Source of the DNA: Adiantum capillus-veneris
Taxonomy: Eukaryota; Streptophyta; Polypodiopsida; Polypodiales; Pteridaceae
Direction of reading: 5' to 3'
DNA length: 64,000 nucleotides
Assembly: GCA_014529385.2 (NCBI GenBank)
Contig: CM043965.1
Location: forward strand, 17,249,912-17,313,911
Shown: piece after piece, positions 45,001 to 58,700 of the stretch
Position numbering within the stretch: the first letter of the stretch is position 1
Layout: each line of letters begins with the position of its first letter
Made by a program: the position numbers and the translations under genes
Notes under the pieces: generated by a model
Seen by the model: only the letters and a program-made list of their open reading frames with translations
Databases searched by the model: none
Told to the model about the DNA's origin: nothing

Positions 45001-47700
45001 AAATTTGGATCACGGCATCTTTATCATGTATTATAACTCTGATAAATAGCATGTAATCATATAACATGATTTACTATTTTTTTCCTTTAATTTTTCTTCA
45101 AAAATAGGATCTTTTAGCTAAGAAAATAGCTAAATTAACTTTATATGGTTAAGCTAATTATCATAGGTATCTAATGATGTATTTTAACTCTAAAAATTAT
45201 GTCAAAGCTATTTATCCTAATTTGCTAATTTTTCCCTTCAGTGTACCCTAAAAAATAGTGTTTCTCTACAAAGGTAATTAGCTAAACTAATTATCTACAA
45301 TTAAGCTAATTATCATGGGTTCCTTAAGATGTGTTATAACTCTGAAATTATCTCAAATCTTTTTAGTATAATTTTCTATTTTCCTCCTTTAATTTTTTCT
45401 TTAAAACAGTGTTTTGCTACTCAAATAATTAGCTAAACTAGTTATCTATGATTAATTTGATTATGATGGATTTCTTAAGATGTATTTTACGTCTAAAAAT
45501 TATTTCAAATCTTTTTGGCCTAATTTGATGTTTTCCCCCTTTAATTTTTCCTTAAAAACAGTGTTTTTCTACTAAGATAATTAGCTAAACTAATTATCTA
45601 TAGCTAAGCTAAATATCATGGTATTCCTAAGATGTATTTTACCTTTGAAAATTATCTCAAAGCTTTTTGGTTTAATTTGCTATTTTCTCCCTTTAATTTT
45701 CTCTTAAAAGAGTGTATTTCTACTAAGATAATTAGCTAAACTAATTATCGATGGTTAAAATAATTATCATGGGTTTTCTAAGATGTATTTTACCTCTCCA
45801 AAGTATCTCAAAGTTTTTTTTGTCTAATTTGCTATTTTCCCCCTTTAATTTTCTCTTAAAAGCAGTGTAATTTTGCTTACATATTTACAAAAATTAAGAG
45901 ATAATTTTCGTAGTATCTTGATGTTTTAATACAGCTCTGATAATTATCTTATCTCAATCTAAGTTTCATTAGTATAGTTACCTTTAATTTATGAGTGAAA
46001 TGATTAATTTCAGTCCTAATATAGCATAGTAATTAATTAGATTAGTATCCCTAAGCTTAATTTTAATAGTCAGTAGAGAATTAAGAATTATGAGAGAATT
46101 CTAGAGTGTAAGTAAGTTTAATCTTCTTAGTTGATTGGATTAATTAAAAAATGTAAGTAGATCAACATAATTTTGTTAATTAAAAAGGTTTAGTACTAAT
46201 TATCATGGATTAACCAACTAGAATTTTTCTCTCTAGTCATTTTTTAGTAGAGATCTCTCTAGGTGAGAGAGAAATGTCCAGGACTCCGAGTCTGGCCCCT
46301 AATTGTGAAGCAAGGGGTCATATTTAGGTTTCTAACCTTGAGATAATTATCATGGCTTTTTTTGATGTAATATAGCTCTGAAGAATAGTATGCAGTCATC
46401 GAACATGATTTACTAATTTCCCAGTTTACTTTTTATCTAAAATTAGTATAATTTGACACAAATAAATATCTTTACTAATTTTCTAGCTTTGAAATAATTA
46501 TCACGGCCTCTTTATCATGTATTCTAAGTTTGATAAATAGCATGTAATCATATAACATGATTTATTAATTTCTCCCTTTGATTTATCTTCAAAAATAGGG
46601 TCTTTTAACTAAGATAATTAGCTAAATTAACTTTATATGGTTAAGCTAATTATCACATGTCTCTAATGAGGTATTTTAACTCTAAAAGTTATCTCAAAGC
46701 TATTTAATCTAATTTGCTAATTTCTCCCTTTAGTTTACCCTAAAAAATAGTGTTTCTTAACTAAGATAATTAGCTAAACTAATTATCTATGATTAAAATA
46801 ATTATCACAGGTTCTTTGAGAGGTTTTTCACCTCTGAAAATTCTTTCAAAGATTTTTGTTCTAATTTTCTATTTTCCCCCTTTAATTTTCTCTTTAACAT
46901 AATGTTTTTCTATTAAGATAGTTAGCTAAACTAATTATCTATGGTTAAGATAATTATCATAGGATTACTAAGATGTTTTTTATCTCAAAAAATTATCTTA
47001 AATCTTTTTGGTCTAATTTACTTCTTTCCCCCTTTACTTTTCCCTTCAAAACAGTGTTTTTCTACTAAAATAATTAGCTAAACTAAATATCTATGGTTAA
47101 GATAATTATCACGGGTTCCCTACAATGTGTTTTACCTCTACAAATTATCTCAAATATTTTGAGTCTAATTTGTTATTTTTTACCTTTAATTTTTCCTTAA
47201 AAATAGTGTAATTTTGCTTAAATAATTATAAACATTATTCAAAAAATTAAGAGATAGTTCTCTTAGCATCTTGACAGTTTAATACAGCTCTGATATCTAT
47301 GTTATCTCAATCTAAGTTTAATTAGTATAATTATCATTAATTTATGATTAAAATGTTTAATTTTAGTCCTAATATAACATAATAATTAATTAGATTAGTA
47401 TCCCTAAGCTTAATCTCAATAATCAGCAAAGAATTAGTAATTAGGAGAGAGTTTTAGAGTGTAATTAAGTTTAATGTTCTTAATTAATTGAATTAGTCAA
47501 GAAAATATAAGTAGATCAGCATAATTTTGCTAATTAAAAAAGTTTAGTACTAATTATAGTAGATTAACCAACTAGAGTTTTGCTCTCTAGTGATTTTTGA
47601 GTAGAGATCTCTCTAGGTGAGAGTGAAATGGCTAGGACTCCGAGTCTGTCCCCTGATTGTGAAGCAAGGGGTCATATTTATAGGTTTCTGGGTACTCACA
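45000..47700. repeat. AT-rich tandem array with higher-order duplication
   Basis: Monomers of about 150 bp centred on TTAGCTAAACTAATTATC, at 45,118, 45,268, 45,436, 45,574, 45,725 and again 46,612, 46,762, 46,915, 47,068. Each monomer series has the same head (CTTTATCATGTATT, ATAGCATGTAATCATATAAC) and the same tail (GAGATCTCTCTAGGTGAGAG, GGACTCCGAGTCTG, GAAGCAAGGGGTCATATTTA at 46,250 and 47,605). The higher-order unit is thus about 1.35-1.5 kb, present twice, the second with one monomer fewer. Non-coding. Confidence 0.85.
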
Positions 47701-50040
47701 TGCTGGAAATGGCAGTAACTTTCATCCCAAGGCATCCCTACAGCTCCACAAGCACCCCCTACTGCTAATTCCAACCTGGGTAAGTTCATTACTGCTCCAC
47801 ACAGCCCCCTAGATACAAAAAATTGATTTTTTGCTATTTCTATGACTTTTAATGATTAATTTTGGAAATATCTGCAAATATCTGTAACTATCTAGGAACT
47901 TTAGGATAAAAGTCTTTTACATTAATGATTACTAAAGCCTTACAATTGTATTTAATTTACTCAATTCACAGTGTAAACTTCCAGGGTCCATAACTATGCG
48001 AGTTTTTATCGGAATTCAATTCTAAAAATTTGTAGCCCAGGGTTTGCTGTGCTTAAGATTTCAAAAATACCATTTTTCATTGCTTTTGAGATAGTGCTTT
48101 TACCTGAATGCCTGATCAATGCTTTCTTCTAAAGCTTGAGTTAATTTTTGACAGCTAGAAAGGTGGAGACCTTACACTACGCTAGTGTAATTGTGGCATA
48201 ATCGGATGTGTTTCCTCACTAATTTCACTTGTGTGTATGTTTTTGTGGATTTTGGATGTGTGTGCATGAAGCAATGTGCTCATTATTCCCTGATTTATCA
48301 CGGTATCTTGTCAATTGTGTGTTTACACACTCTAATTTCATACTAACCCCTTCCTAATTTGACTAATTTTCATAACTTACACATTAATTTGTTACGAAGG
48401 ATTGGAGCTTTCAATCCTTCAATCGATCTTCAATGGAAAGGTAATCAAGGTGGAATTTTCAACCTCCATAGAATCTAAAGATGTGTATAATTGTGTAAAG
48501 ATTTCACTGTCATGCAATGTAATGTTGATGCTATGTTATTGCAATGCAATGTTGATGCTATGTTGGATTGTTAGTTTTCATGCCGTCATAATGCCAAAAA
48601 ATTTAAGATTTGGTGGCATATGAATTTGACAAGTTTCAATTGTTAATTGCTAATTGTAGATTGCTAATTGGGTGTCTAATTGATCTAGTTGCATGCTTGA
48701 ATGGTCAATTGCAAGTGTTTTTGTACTAAAATCAAATGTGTGTGCATTCTACTTGAGCGTGTGTATGCCTAATTTCAAGTGTGTATGCACTATTGTGCCC
48801 TTGTTTATGCACCTAAAAATCAATGTGTGCTTAATGATTTTTTAATTGTGATGATTGATATGTGTTGTGGTCATGTCCAACTAGAGATTTGTGAAATCAC
48901 ATTGCAATTTCGATAAGATTAACCCTTTTGTGTGCGCACCTAAAGATTGGTAAAAATTGCAATTATTAGTATGTGTGTGTGCCTAAAAACTGCTTAATGT
49001 GCATGATTGATTCATTTTTTGATTGCATATTTCATGTGTGTAATGGTTAATTGATATGTTCTTGAGCTCAAAACAAGGATTTACACACTCTAATTATGTC
49101 AAATTTTGACATAATTTTGTTGTTAATTTTGTCGGTATAATTACCTAGTCTTCATTTTATTGATGAAATCGTTTGGCAATTGAATTGATAAGATTTTTGT
49201 ACTTTTATTTGGTTGCACTAATCCCTTATGTGTGGAGAATTTTTGAAAAGAAAAAGGATAATTTTTTGGATAGTTTTGGTATTTTTGACACTTTTTGGTT
49301 AATTTTTACATTAATTTTTGTTTAATTCCATTAAAATTTGATATATTGCGATCTTTATGAGCTGTTTTGAATGTGTGTTTACGGATTGATTTTGAGCGCA
49401 TTTGGACTTTCGTTTGCCAAATTTTGAGCGTTTTACTATTTCGAGGATCGGACTGACGATTTTGTCGAAATTGGTTTTTTTAGTAAAAACTACTATTTTT
49501 GGTGTGTTTATGTGTGTTAAAAGTGTTCGATTGCAATTGTCGATGATTTTCTAAAATTCTTAGAATTTTTCGGTGAACTTTTGGATTTTCGGGTGATTTT
49601 TAACGTTTCGGCTAATTTTCAACCTAAATTTGGTTTTTTTCGGTTCTCGAACGTGCCTTTCGGCGCATGCACTTTCCTCGTCCGATAAATCTTTACGGTC
49701 TCTTGCGATAGTTTCCTACGACGCTGAAATAATCTTCTTCTTCTTTCTTCTTCCGCTTTCATCGTCGTTCTTGCATTTCGTGGTGTGTGAACCCACCCCT
49801 AGACACACAATTCATTAAGCTACAAGAAGACAAAAAAAGGGGGGACCTCTCTTTCTCTCTTTCTTGAACGGAGCTTTGTCTTTTTCCTCTTTTTTTGTCA
49901 TTGACTTTTTTATTCATTTCATTTTGTTTCTTTTCAGTTTCATTTTAATTTCATTTTGTTTCGTTTTTATTTCCTTTAAATTTCATTTCATTTCATTTCA
50001 ATTTCATTTTCTTTTCTCTCACTTTCATTTTGTTTATTTT
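47701..50040. other. Non-coding AT-rich region
   Basis: No credible gene. A 28-bp tandem pair lies at about 48,514-48,565 (TGTTGATGCTATGTT repeated). 49,630-49,760 is more GC-rich with CpG and CTTCTTCTT runs, and 49,905-50,030 is a (TTTCAT)-like T-rich minisatellite. Confidence 0.5.
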
Positions 50041-50440
50041 GTACATTAGTAAAAATACAAAACAAAAAGAAAATTAAAAAAATCACAAAAAAACCTTTAA
50101 ATATCACAAAAACAATTAAAAGTTCAAAAAAAGGTTTTAAAATTTACAAAAAAACAAAAAACTCATCAAAAATTTATTAAAAAATCAAAAACCTTACAAA
50201 AAACCAAAAATTACACAGAGAAATCCCTAAAAATTATAGTAAATTCTTTTTTTTTAAAAGATCAAAAAATCATAATAAATCATATACCTTCAAAAAAACC
50301 ATAGAAATTACAAAATTCACAAAAAATTTCTTACAAATAAATTTTTTTCCAAAATAATCATAAAAATACTAAATTTTTTAGAAAATTCAAAATTTCTCAA
50401 AAATTAATAAAAATAAAAAGAAAGTCGTGAAAAGAGCCAG
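50041..50440. repeat. A-rich low-complexity tract
   Basis: Repeated (C)AAAAA and AATTAAAAA motifs over 400 bp on the plus strand, following a T-rich tract, so the two can pair. Confidence 0.8.
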
Positions 50441-50891
50441 AAAGAGTTAAAAAAGCAGGAAAGAAAAGCCGGAAGAGTCACACCGAGCAAACCGAGAAAA
50501 AGTCAAAAAAAGTGAGAAAACAGCGAACTCAAAGTAGTAAAGCGTCAGATAAATTTCAATTTTTTGCATGCTAAAAATTGGATGGTGCAAATAATTGCAC
50601 TGAAAATTAGTTACCAAGTGGACGAACAAGGACACAACTCACATGTGATTGCAGATTAAGCTGTTTAGGGCCCAGATTTTCATCATTTTAAAGGCCCAAA
50701 TCAATCTTGAAACTTTCAAGCTAGAGTTAATCACCTCTTGTGAGTTTGAAGAGCAGTCAACTGCAAAAGTACTTTGACTAAAGCAGTTTAATCAAAACCA
50801 AGCAACATAAATTTTGATAATCGATACCAAAACCTGCTAGGAGACAGTTTCTATAGAACCAATTAGCATGGACTCAAATTGAGCAAAAAGT

Positions 50892-52670
50892 TCAAGTGCA
50901 ACCGAACAAGCTAGTAGCAGTGGCAGCACCTTCTAGTTGTTCCATATAAATTTCCTCTTCCAGATCACCATTCAAAAAAGTAAATTTCACATCCATTTTA
51001 TGAGCTTCTAAATCAAAGTGAATAGCAAATGCCAATAAAACTCTAACACTTGTAATGCGAACAACTGGGGAAAAGGTCTCTTGATAATCAACATCAGCAA
51101 CCTGCGAGTAACCTTTTCCGTTGATCTGTTTGTGGTAAAGAGATGGATTCATTATAAGTAACACGATCTTCAGAAGTAGAGAAAGCATTATCAACAATAT
51201 CGTCATCATAAACATGACATGAACCATGTTCAAAATCAATAAGCAGACCAGCAAAAAGGTAACATTTTGGAATGGATGGTTGTGAAGATGAAAGCTACTC
51301 TATAGGAAGAGTTTCATCATCTGAAACAAATGGAAAAGCCTGAAGCAACGATTTCGTATCATCAAAATCATCCGTGGACCATGCGCCTCCTATAAGTTGT
51401 TCGTTAAAAGTAGCATCACGATCCACAATTAGTTTCTTGGAGAAAGGATCATAGAGTTTGTAGCCTTTGGAAGTGTCATAATATCCAGTCAAAATAACTT
51501 TAAGATCAGGAGCATCAAGCTTTGTTCATGTTTCTTTGGGAACATGAATATAAGCAATACATCCAAAGGTTCAAAAATGAGATACGGAAGGAATGTCACT
51601 TGTCCATGCTGTGATGGGTATCTTACCAGAGGGTACAACAGTAGGAAGATGATTTTGAATAAATACTGTTGTCAAAGTAGCTTCAGCCCAGAAAACACGA
51701 GATAACCCAAAATGAATCAGCATACATCTTACAACATTGAGAATAATGCGATTCTTTTGTTCAACAACGTTGTTTTGTTGAGGTGAATATGGAATACTGA
51801 GTTCATGATGAATTTCACTATTAGCACAGTAACTCACAAACTCTCAAGAGACATATTCGCCTCCATTGTCACTACGAAGGTTCTTGAGGCGACGACTAGT
51901 TTGACGTTTCACAGCCTTGTGGAATTGTTTGAAAACAGATGAGGCCTCATATTTTTGTCTAAGTAAAATTTTAGTTGTATACCGTGAGAAATCATCAATG
52001 AAGATAATCAAGTAGCGATATTGTGATCTCAAAGAAGGTAGAGGTCCACATATATCACTATGAACAAGATCCAATATGTCATGAGAAAGAGGAAAGGGTT
52101 TACGATTATGTTTTCCAAGAGCATAAAACTCACAAATTTTCATCTCGAGATGAGCTTTAAGATCCTTGCCATGAACAAGATCACGATGTTGAAGATCAAG
52201 GAGTTTTGAAAAATCAGCATGAAAAAAACGATGATGCCATACTTTGCAATCATGATCACGTGGTGCAGTGACAACATTTACCACAGGATCATTGAGAGAG
52301 AGTTCAAACAAATTACCATTTCAAGGAGAAGTGGCTATAGTCTATTTGTATTTCTCAACTCGACATTTGGTATGATCAAATCCAACAAAGAGACCACGAT
52401 CAACAAGTCTAGCAACTTAAAGAAGATTACATTGAAGATTTGATACATGTAATACTCTTCCCAAAATTTGAGTGGAAGAAGATAAGGTACCAAGATGTTA
52501 ATCTCCAATGCCCTTCACTTGACAAGTTGTATCATCATCATCAAGATAAAAAACACATTGAACTAGTAGTGGATGATAGTTATGGAGCCACTTACACTAA
52601 TATGTTATATTTTCTGTAGCACCAGATCGACAATAAAAAGTGATCCATCATGTACATGAAGTATTATGTC
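50892..52670 (-). mobile_element. Copia element 1 family, partial second copy
   Basis: Same family as 19,340-24,732 in the opposite strand. In order on the minus strand: region matching 21,300-21,560 (52,670-52,320), GAG-pre-integrase DHDCKVWHHRFFHADFSKLL, integrase (LRSDNGGEYVS, then QQNNVVEQKNR), and RT start (ETFSPVVRI, KMDVKFTFLNGDLEEEIYME). It stops within RT. The integrase Glu context reads VVEQKNR, so the catalytic Glu is kept. The rest of RT, RNase H, Gag and LTRs are absent. Confidence 0.85.
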
Positions 52671-54277
52671 TGGAGAAACTGAACAAAGGAAGCAGTATGT
52701 GTCATGATAATTAATATCTAATTCTCCTAAATGATTTTATCATGTTAAACTGATCATTTGATATGGGGAAATACCAGGGGAGAAAAAGCTAGAATATTGG
52801 TTAAGCTAGCAGACCAGCCACAATAGGGATCCAAAGGAGGTAAAATAGGGATCCAAAGGGGGGGCCATCTGCAAAAGCTCTATGTGCAACAATGAGCTCA
52901 AAAGAACCTAAGGTTCAGCCCATTAAGACTTCCAAAATGCTAAGGTTCCAAAATTCAAAGGTTGTGTCTAAAGGTCAAACATTAGGAGAATTGGATGCTT
53001 TGAGTATGTCCCAAAAAGTCTTTGTCAAGCCCTACATGGAGGGGGCGAGCCCAAGAAGTAGGGGATGAAACAGGAACACCCACACACACTCACAATCTTC
53101 ATTTGTACACAAGGGGAAAGAGGGACACGTGTCAGCTCCCTAGGCCAGATGCCCACAAGGTGTACTCAAATCCTATTGGATGGCCATGGAGGTGGACCAA
53201 TGAGAATTAGGCTAGAGTAAATCTAGTTTAATTAATCTAAAAACACTTAATAAAAGAACCAATAATATTTAAGCTCTGTAAAAGACTATTGGACAGTCTC
53301 CCAAGGGGACCAATGAGCATTCAGCAACCCAATGGCTTGCCTGATTCCTATTGGCCAGGAGGCAAAGGGGTCCAATGAGAGTTTAGTTACATTTATTAAT
53401 TACGTAAAGGTCTCACAAAAGGGAAAAGGGGGACACATGTCAGATGGCTATCACTTATGCTGCTTAATTTCCATTGGCTAAGGCTAGGGAGGTCCAATAG
53501 GGCTATAACATGAGTAATTAGCAAGGGAGGTCTACCAAGAGAGAGAGAGGGTTGGTTTTTGCAAGGCATTATCACACACACACTCACACAATCTCATGTG
53601 TGAAGCAAACAATACTCTCTCTCCTTTTCAAGTTTCAATGGGAAGCTTACCACCTACTCCAAGCTTGTGAGAAGGGAGGCCTACACCAACAACTCTTGGC
53701 TTTGTGATGCAAATCAAACCAAGAGTCAAGCTTCAATGCATGCTCATCTCCTCTACCATGCTAATTACTAAGCTAATCTATGATAATATGAGTGATTATG
53801 TGAGGAGATGTACATCTTTCTCGTAAGAATACTCCTTCTTCCTCTCAATCTACTCTCATACCCCGCTAGCTCTCACCATCTTCGAAGGTATGTGAGGTCT
53901 TGGGTCTAATACCATGAGGGAATCGATGTCGTGTTTGATTAGTGCATGAAGTTTCCATCTTCATTGCACTAGCTAGTATTGAAGGAACACAAAGGATTAT
54001 ATCATAAAATGTCTCTCTTGATGGGAGAAACCATAATACAAAGCCTTTTGGAGGGGGGACCGGCTACATGAAAATCCAATCCTCAAGTGTTGTCAATTTC
54101 TTAATTTCTCTCTCTTTTGAAGTATTTTTCATGCTATCTAATAGGTGTTATCCTTTTTGTTGCTCTCATCACCCAAGCACTCTTGTTATTCTCATTAGGA
54201 AGCTATTCTAATGAAATGCTCACTATGTTCATGCTACTTTCCGCTACACACAAGTTACTAGACCATTAAATGGTACA
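52671..54277 (+). repeat. LTR of a gypsy element (probable chromovirus), start uncertain
   Basis: Ends GGTACA at 54,277, one base before an iMet-type primer site. Its start lies somewhere from 52,690 on; I cannot fix it. It holds four ATTGG ... CCAAT inverted pairs (53,173-53,204; 53,286-53,316; 53,348-53,380; 53,471-53,499) inside partly duplicated text (GGGACACGTGTCAG near 53,121, GGGACACATGTCAG near 53,428). These may be promoter elements. Confidence 0.6.
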
Positions 54278-54278
54278 T

Positions 54279-54290
54279 TGGTATCAGAGC
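54279..54290 (+). promoter_or_regulatory. Primer binding site, tRNA-iMet type
   Basis: TGGTATCAGAGC on the plus strand, directly inside the LTR. Confidence 0.9.
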
Positions 54291-54679
54291 ACAAGGTTTT
54301 TGTTTTCTTGCTCAAGAAGGGAGGTCCTCAAGCTAGCTATAAATGGTTGGTACTATTAATTGCATGTGAGTAAGTAGAATAGTGATTATTCAGCCTTGCA
54401 CTACGCCTACCTTTGTGCAGTTAACAGGGCATCACGGTCGAGAGCTATGGTCTTAATAATGGAGTCCTACAGGGCTTGCATACGGCTTAACCACTATTGA
54501 GCTATTAGAAGCATCACAGGAGACGGTGCTATTTTTGTGTTGAACAACCCTCTCTTCTATTCCTTGCAATTAATGGTATTCGAGCCACGAGTACAGTAGC
54601 TTGAGTGCTTTTTCTAAAGGGGTAAAGAGGAGTAGAAACTAGGACTTGAAGTGCCAAAGTACACCTAAAAGTTGTTAGA

Positions 54680-55761
54680 ATGGCTGACAATAGTAAAGAG
54701 AGTGAAATTAATGTTGATAACTTTGACTTTGCTAATGAGCAGGCTACTAATGATGCCCCGATGCTTGTTAACTATCTTGTTTCTAGGCTTCAACAAGCCA
54801 TGGGCAATCCATCCCTCCAAAGCGAACTGTAACGGCAGCTTCGTGCTCATGGGATTCTCCAAGCTCCCCACCATGACAAGAGAGCACCTAGGAAGCCTCC
54901 TTGCAAGAATTCCAAAAGAGGTCTTTCTCCAATTTGGGAAGAAGAAGAGGATCCCTATAAAGGGCTCAAAAATTTGCTCCTTGATGACGCATTTCCTTCT
55001 CAAAGGAGAAATCAAGAGCCTCCACCGTAGGAACGAGAAAGAAGTGAGTCTCCCGCCACCTCGGCAGAGATGGCTCCACAAAGACGGTGGGCTAAATGCT
55101 CTCCATCACCTCCAAAACGGAGAAGACCATCGCAAAATTCTCCACACCATACTTCAAAGAAGGATGACAAAAAGCAAGAGAAGAAAAAGGCAAGAAAGAG
55201 GACACCCTCTTCTCCATATCCTTCATCCTCTTGCTCTTATGAAAGTGATGGTGAAGACAACAAAGATCAAGGCAAGAAAAAGGTGAGAAAGAGGTCACCG
55301 TCTTCCTCAAATTCTTCATCTTTTGAAGAAAGTGATGGTGCAACCTTTGAACCATCAAAAATAAGAGGCCATAGGAAATCCTATGCCGCGTGGAAGAGGT
55401 CATCCAAGCTCAAGAAGTTCAAAGAGGGAGGGAAGAGAATCTCTTTCCTTACCTACAATGGCACTTTTGGTGCTACGGACAAATTATTGGCCTTCATCCA
55501 ACAATTCGATACCGCGTTGAGAGATGAGGTCTTCAGGATTCCTCTAAGCTAGGCCATGTAGCTATGCACTTTCAAAAGTCTGCCAGGCAATGGTGGTCTA
55601 GCCTACGAGCCAACGGTGAAGATCTACAAACATGGAAAGCTTTAAGAGCTTCCATTATGAAGCAGTTTTTGGCCACCGATGCATATATTGAGGCGGGCAG
55701 AGGTGAGCAACAAGAAGAGCGGCCTCTACACACCCTTAATGGCTCCCGTGCTACTCAATGA
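54680..55761 (+). pseudogene. Gypsy Gag (broken)
   Basis: Begins MADNSKESEINVDNFDFAN, then an Arg/Ser/Lys-rich low-complexity region (KKKARKRTPSSPYPSSS), then the Gag core: KRISFLTYNGTFGATDKLLA and IQQFDTALRDE, and after a frameshift at about 55,550, MHFQKSARQWWSSLRANGED and WKALRASIMKQFL. At least two stops and two frameshifts. It ends near 55,760 with no zinc knuckle or Pol following. An iMet primer site and this core fit the chromovirus branch (inference). Confidence 0.75.
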
Positions 55762-58700
55762 AGCTAGGGCACAAACAAACACAACCAAGAAAAATCCCTA
55801 GCCAAACCCAACTTAAAAAGGGCACCACCTAGTTATGGATGAGAACTAGGACGCAAGAGAGTGTCCGTAGACTTAAGGGAGACACATAAAACATACACAA
55901 GCAAGCAAAAATTTTCTATAGAAGGAGCCATTGAGAGAACTGAGAGAGATGGAGAGTGAGGTTGCTCAAACAATTGTCTTGCAATTTGAGAGGTGAAAGA
56001 ACACCTTGTTACACTGTCAAAGAGATTCCATGGAGACTACACCAACACATGCTCAACATTTTTCCAACACACACATCGTCTAAGGTTGCAGGAGACCTCT
56101 CACCACTCAAACCTATTACAATAAACTAGTATTAGGCAATAAAAAGCACCCAAAACACTTAATCTCACAAGCTCAACTGAGAAATTGGGGCATACACATC
56201 ACCTAAAGTTTTTGACTAGCATTGCACAACCGGATGGAATTTGAATTGGAGACAAAATCACGCCTTTGGAGTACCAAGACCTCAAATTTATTGATGACTG
56301 TAAGGATAGGTACAATGGTGGCTTGAGATGCACGAAACTCTCACACTCTCTCACTTAAAAAATGTAGCATCAATGCTATAGTGCACTAAAGTGTGAATCT
56401 CACACTATAATGTCTACAACCAAGTCTTTCCTCATGCCTCTAGTGTTAGAATGCTATCTATGTGTGTTTACAATGAAGGGAAGGGGTCTATTTATAGGTT
56501 GGAGATCACTTATTTGGATTATGGCTAATTTGAATTACACGCTAACAAATTGAGCTTAGAATTTTTTGCATTTTCAAAATGGAGTGGGACTTTCTTATCT
56601 CCTTGAGTCACATGCATGTGGGCTCAAGAGAGAGAGCATTATTAATGATGGTGAATGAAAAAGGAGAGAAAAAAAAAGAGGGAGAAAGAGAGTTCTACCA
56701 CTACTTATCCTTACTTCCTTGAGGTGAGGTGCTTTTGTCATTAGGGTTAGTGTTAGTAGGATAGTGATTATGATTACAATGAGGTGCACACAAGGTGCAT
56801 GACAATGGTACAATTCCTTAAGAAGGTACTGAAAATTAGGGAGATAGATGGAATCGGAGAGGAAGTTCACCTAGTGACACCAGTGGATGAAGCGTCAATG
56901 TGAGAGAGTCGCGGTCGATGGTGATGTTGAGTCGATCTGAAGACTTCAAGGTCCTCTTGGTGAAAATCCTTCATTTGCAAAGATATATCATATCCAATTT
57001 GCTCTTTTTTTGTAATTTTCATGAGGGTGAAGAGGGAATGTGACTATGGAAGTAGGTGTAGACATATATGAAAGTATGTGTGTGTATCATGGAAGCTATG
57101 GTGAAGAGAGGGAATGAAGATGGTGAAGAAGGTGATAACAGTCATGGAATGTGCAGGTTTGGGTGTGGAAAGGAGAGGGAGGAGTGTGTATGAGTGAGTA
57201 GGTGTGTGAAAGGGTGAGAGAAAATAGGAAGACTTTTGGGTGTATGAGGTGGCAGTTTTGAAGTAGGTCATAAAATTTATGTAAAATCGCCCTTGACTCC
57301 AAAAAGTCTTAAAAATTTATAAAAAATACTTCAGCTTACGAGCTACATTTTCTCTTCTGGACATATCCTCAGATTTCGAGTAGAAGAGGGTGCCAAAATT
57401 CGAGCAAAAAGCTGCCCCCGTAGCACCTCATAAGGCTTGAAGTGGGCCACTATTTGATTCTTTTTCCTTTGTAGCTTCCAAGTGAGCCCCACAGACATCA
57501 ACCATGACCTAATTTTGACAAGGTGCTTGCACACATGTATGGTATAGGATAAGTATCAAAGATGTTATATATTGTGAGGGCCATACCCAGACTCGACTCT
57601 ACTCACCTCCCTCAGTCTTCCAAAATGCTCCAGGGAATGACGTAGATCTATCTGCAGGTATCCCTCCCACTTGGGGCCGACACCTAGATAGGACTCCGGT
57701 TTATCTCAAATGCCAACTCAAGAGGGTAAATCCATCAATTTGACGACTCTATCTGCTTATCATAATTTAAATCGGTCCTTGGCATCTTTGAGTCACCCAC
57801 ACCCAAAATCGTGGTCCTTAGTCTTGATTCTCTGGATCTTTAACCTGAGAATGTGCTCTTGCTTTCTTGTTCTCCCTTGGTTCATGGTGATAACACCTTT
57901 TTCCTAACAAGTAGGCATGGCAGTTATCGCTTTCCCCTAAAAAGAGGGCTCTTCTAATCCTACCTGGTCTCGCTCGTTCCCGCTTACCTGTTTTTATCCC
58001 GCATAGTCCTAGCGTTTAACATAAAAAAATTATTCAACATCCGGCCATTTGATCCTTCGGATCCGCCCACCCACCAAACCATTTCATGAAAATCCCCTCC
58101 CAAGGTAGTATTTAACTACTACAAAATCAAGAAGACAGTCTATCAGACATCGTTAGACAACAAGCAGCATACAATCTGTTGCATACCCTCATTCAGGGAA
58201 GTTCAATCTTTATTTATAAACTTTTAATTCAGTTCTTTACCTTTATCTGCTACAATTAGCTTGTAACTAGTTTCCTAACTAGTGATGCAACACATTTAGT
58301 TTTGACCAATTCATCTTGCCTCACACAGGACCAAGATAATCGGTTACAAGCCATTAAAATGGCATCACCTTCACAATATTTCCCAGAATTAAGTGTTTGG
58401 GAAAGGTTAATCAAGTAATTTAATTATTCCTTCCTAAGCATTTTATTTCGAGAGGTATAGCACCATCTGGTGACAGATGCATAGGATAGCCCCTATATTC
58501 CTATCCTTTCCCATTCCTTTTTAAGCAACCAAATCGAATAAATTTTCTTAATTAAATTCACACCATCCTCCTTGAGTATGACCTTCTCATCCAACTATTG
58601 GCATCATTCCATACCCGGATTATGGCCGTTTTCCAATAAGAAACCGCGGGTACTTCACACGACCGGGCAAAAATAAAACAAACCCATTCATCCCTTATCC

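Noticed and set aside
49630-50049. Phe-rich frames
   Set aside because: They come from T-rich low-complexity DNA, with no start context or domain.
57343-57534. A 63-residue minus-strand frame as a possible gene
   Set aside because: No motif, no partner exon, and it lies in an interval of retroelement debris.
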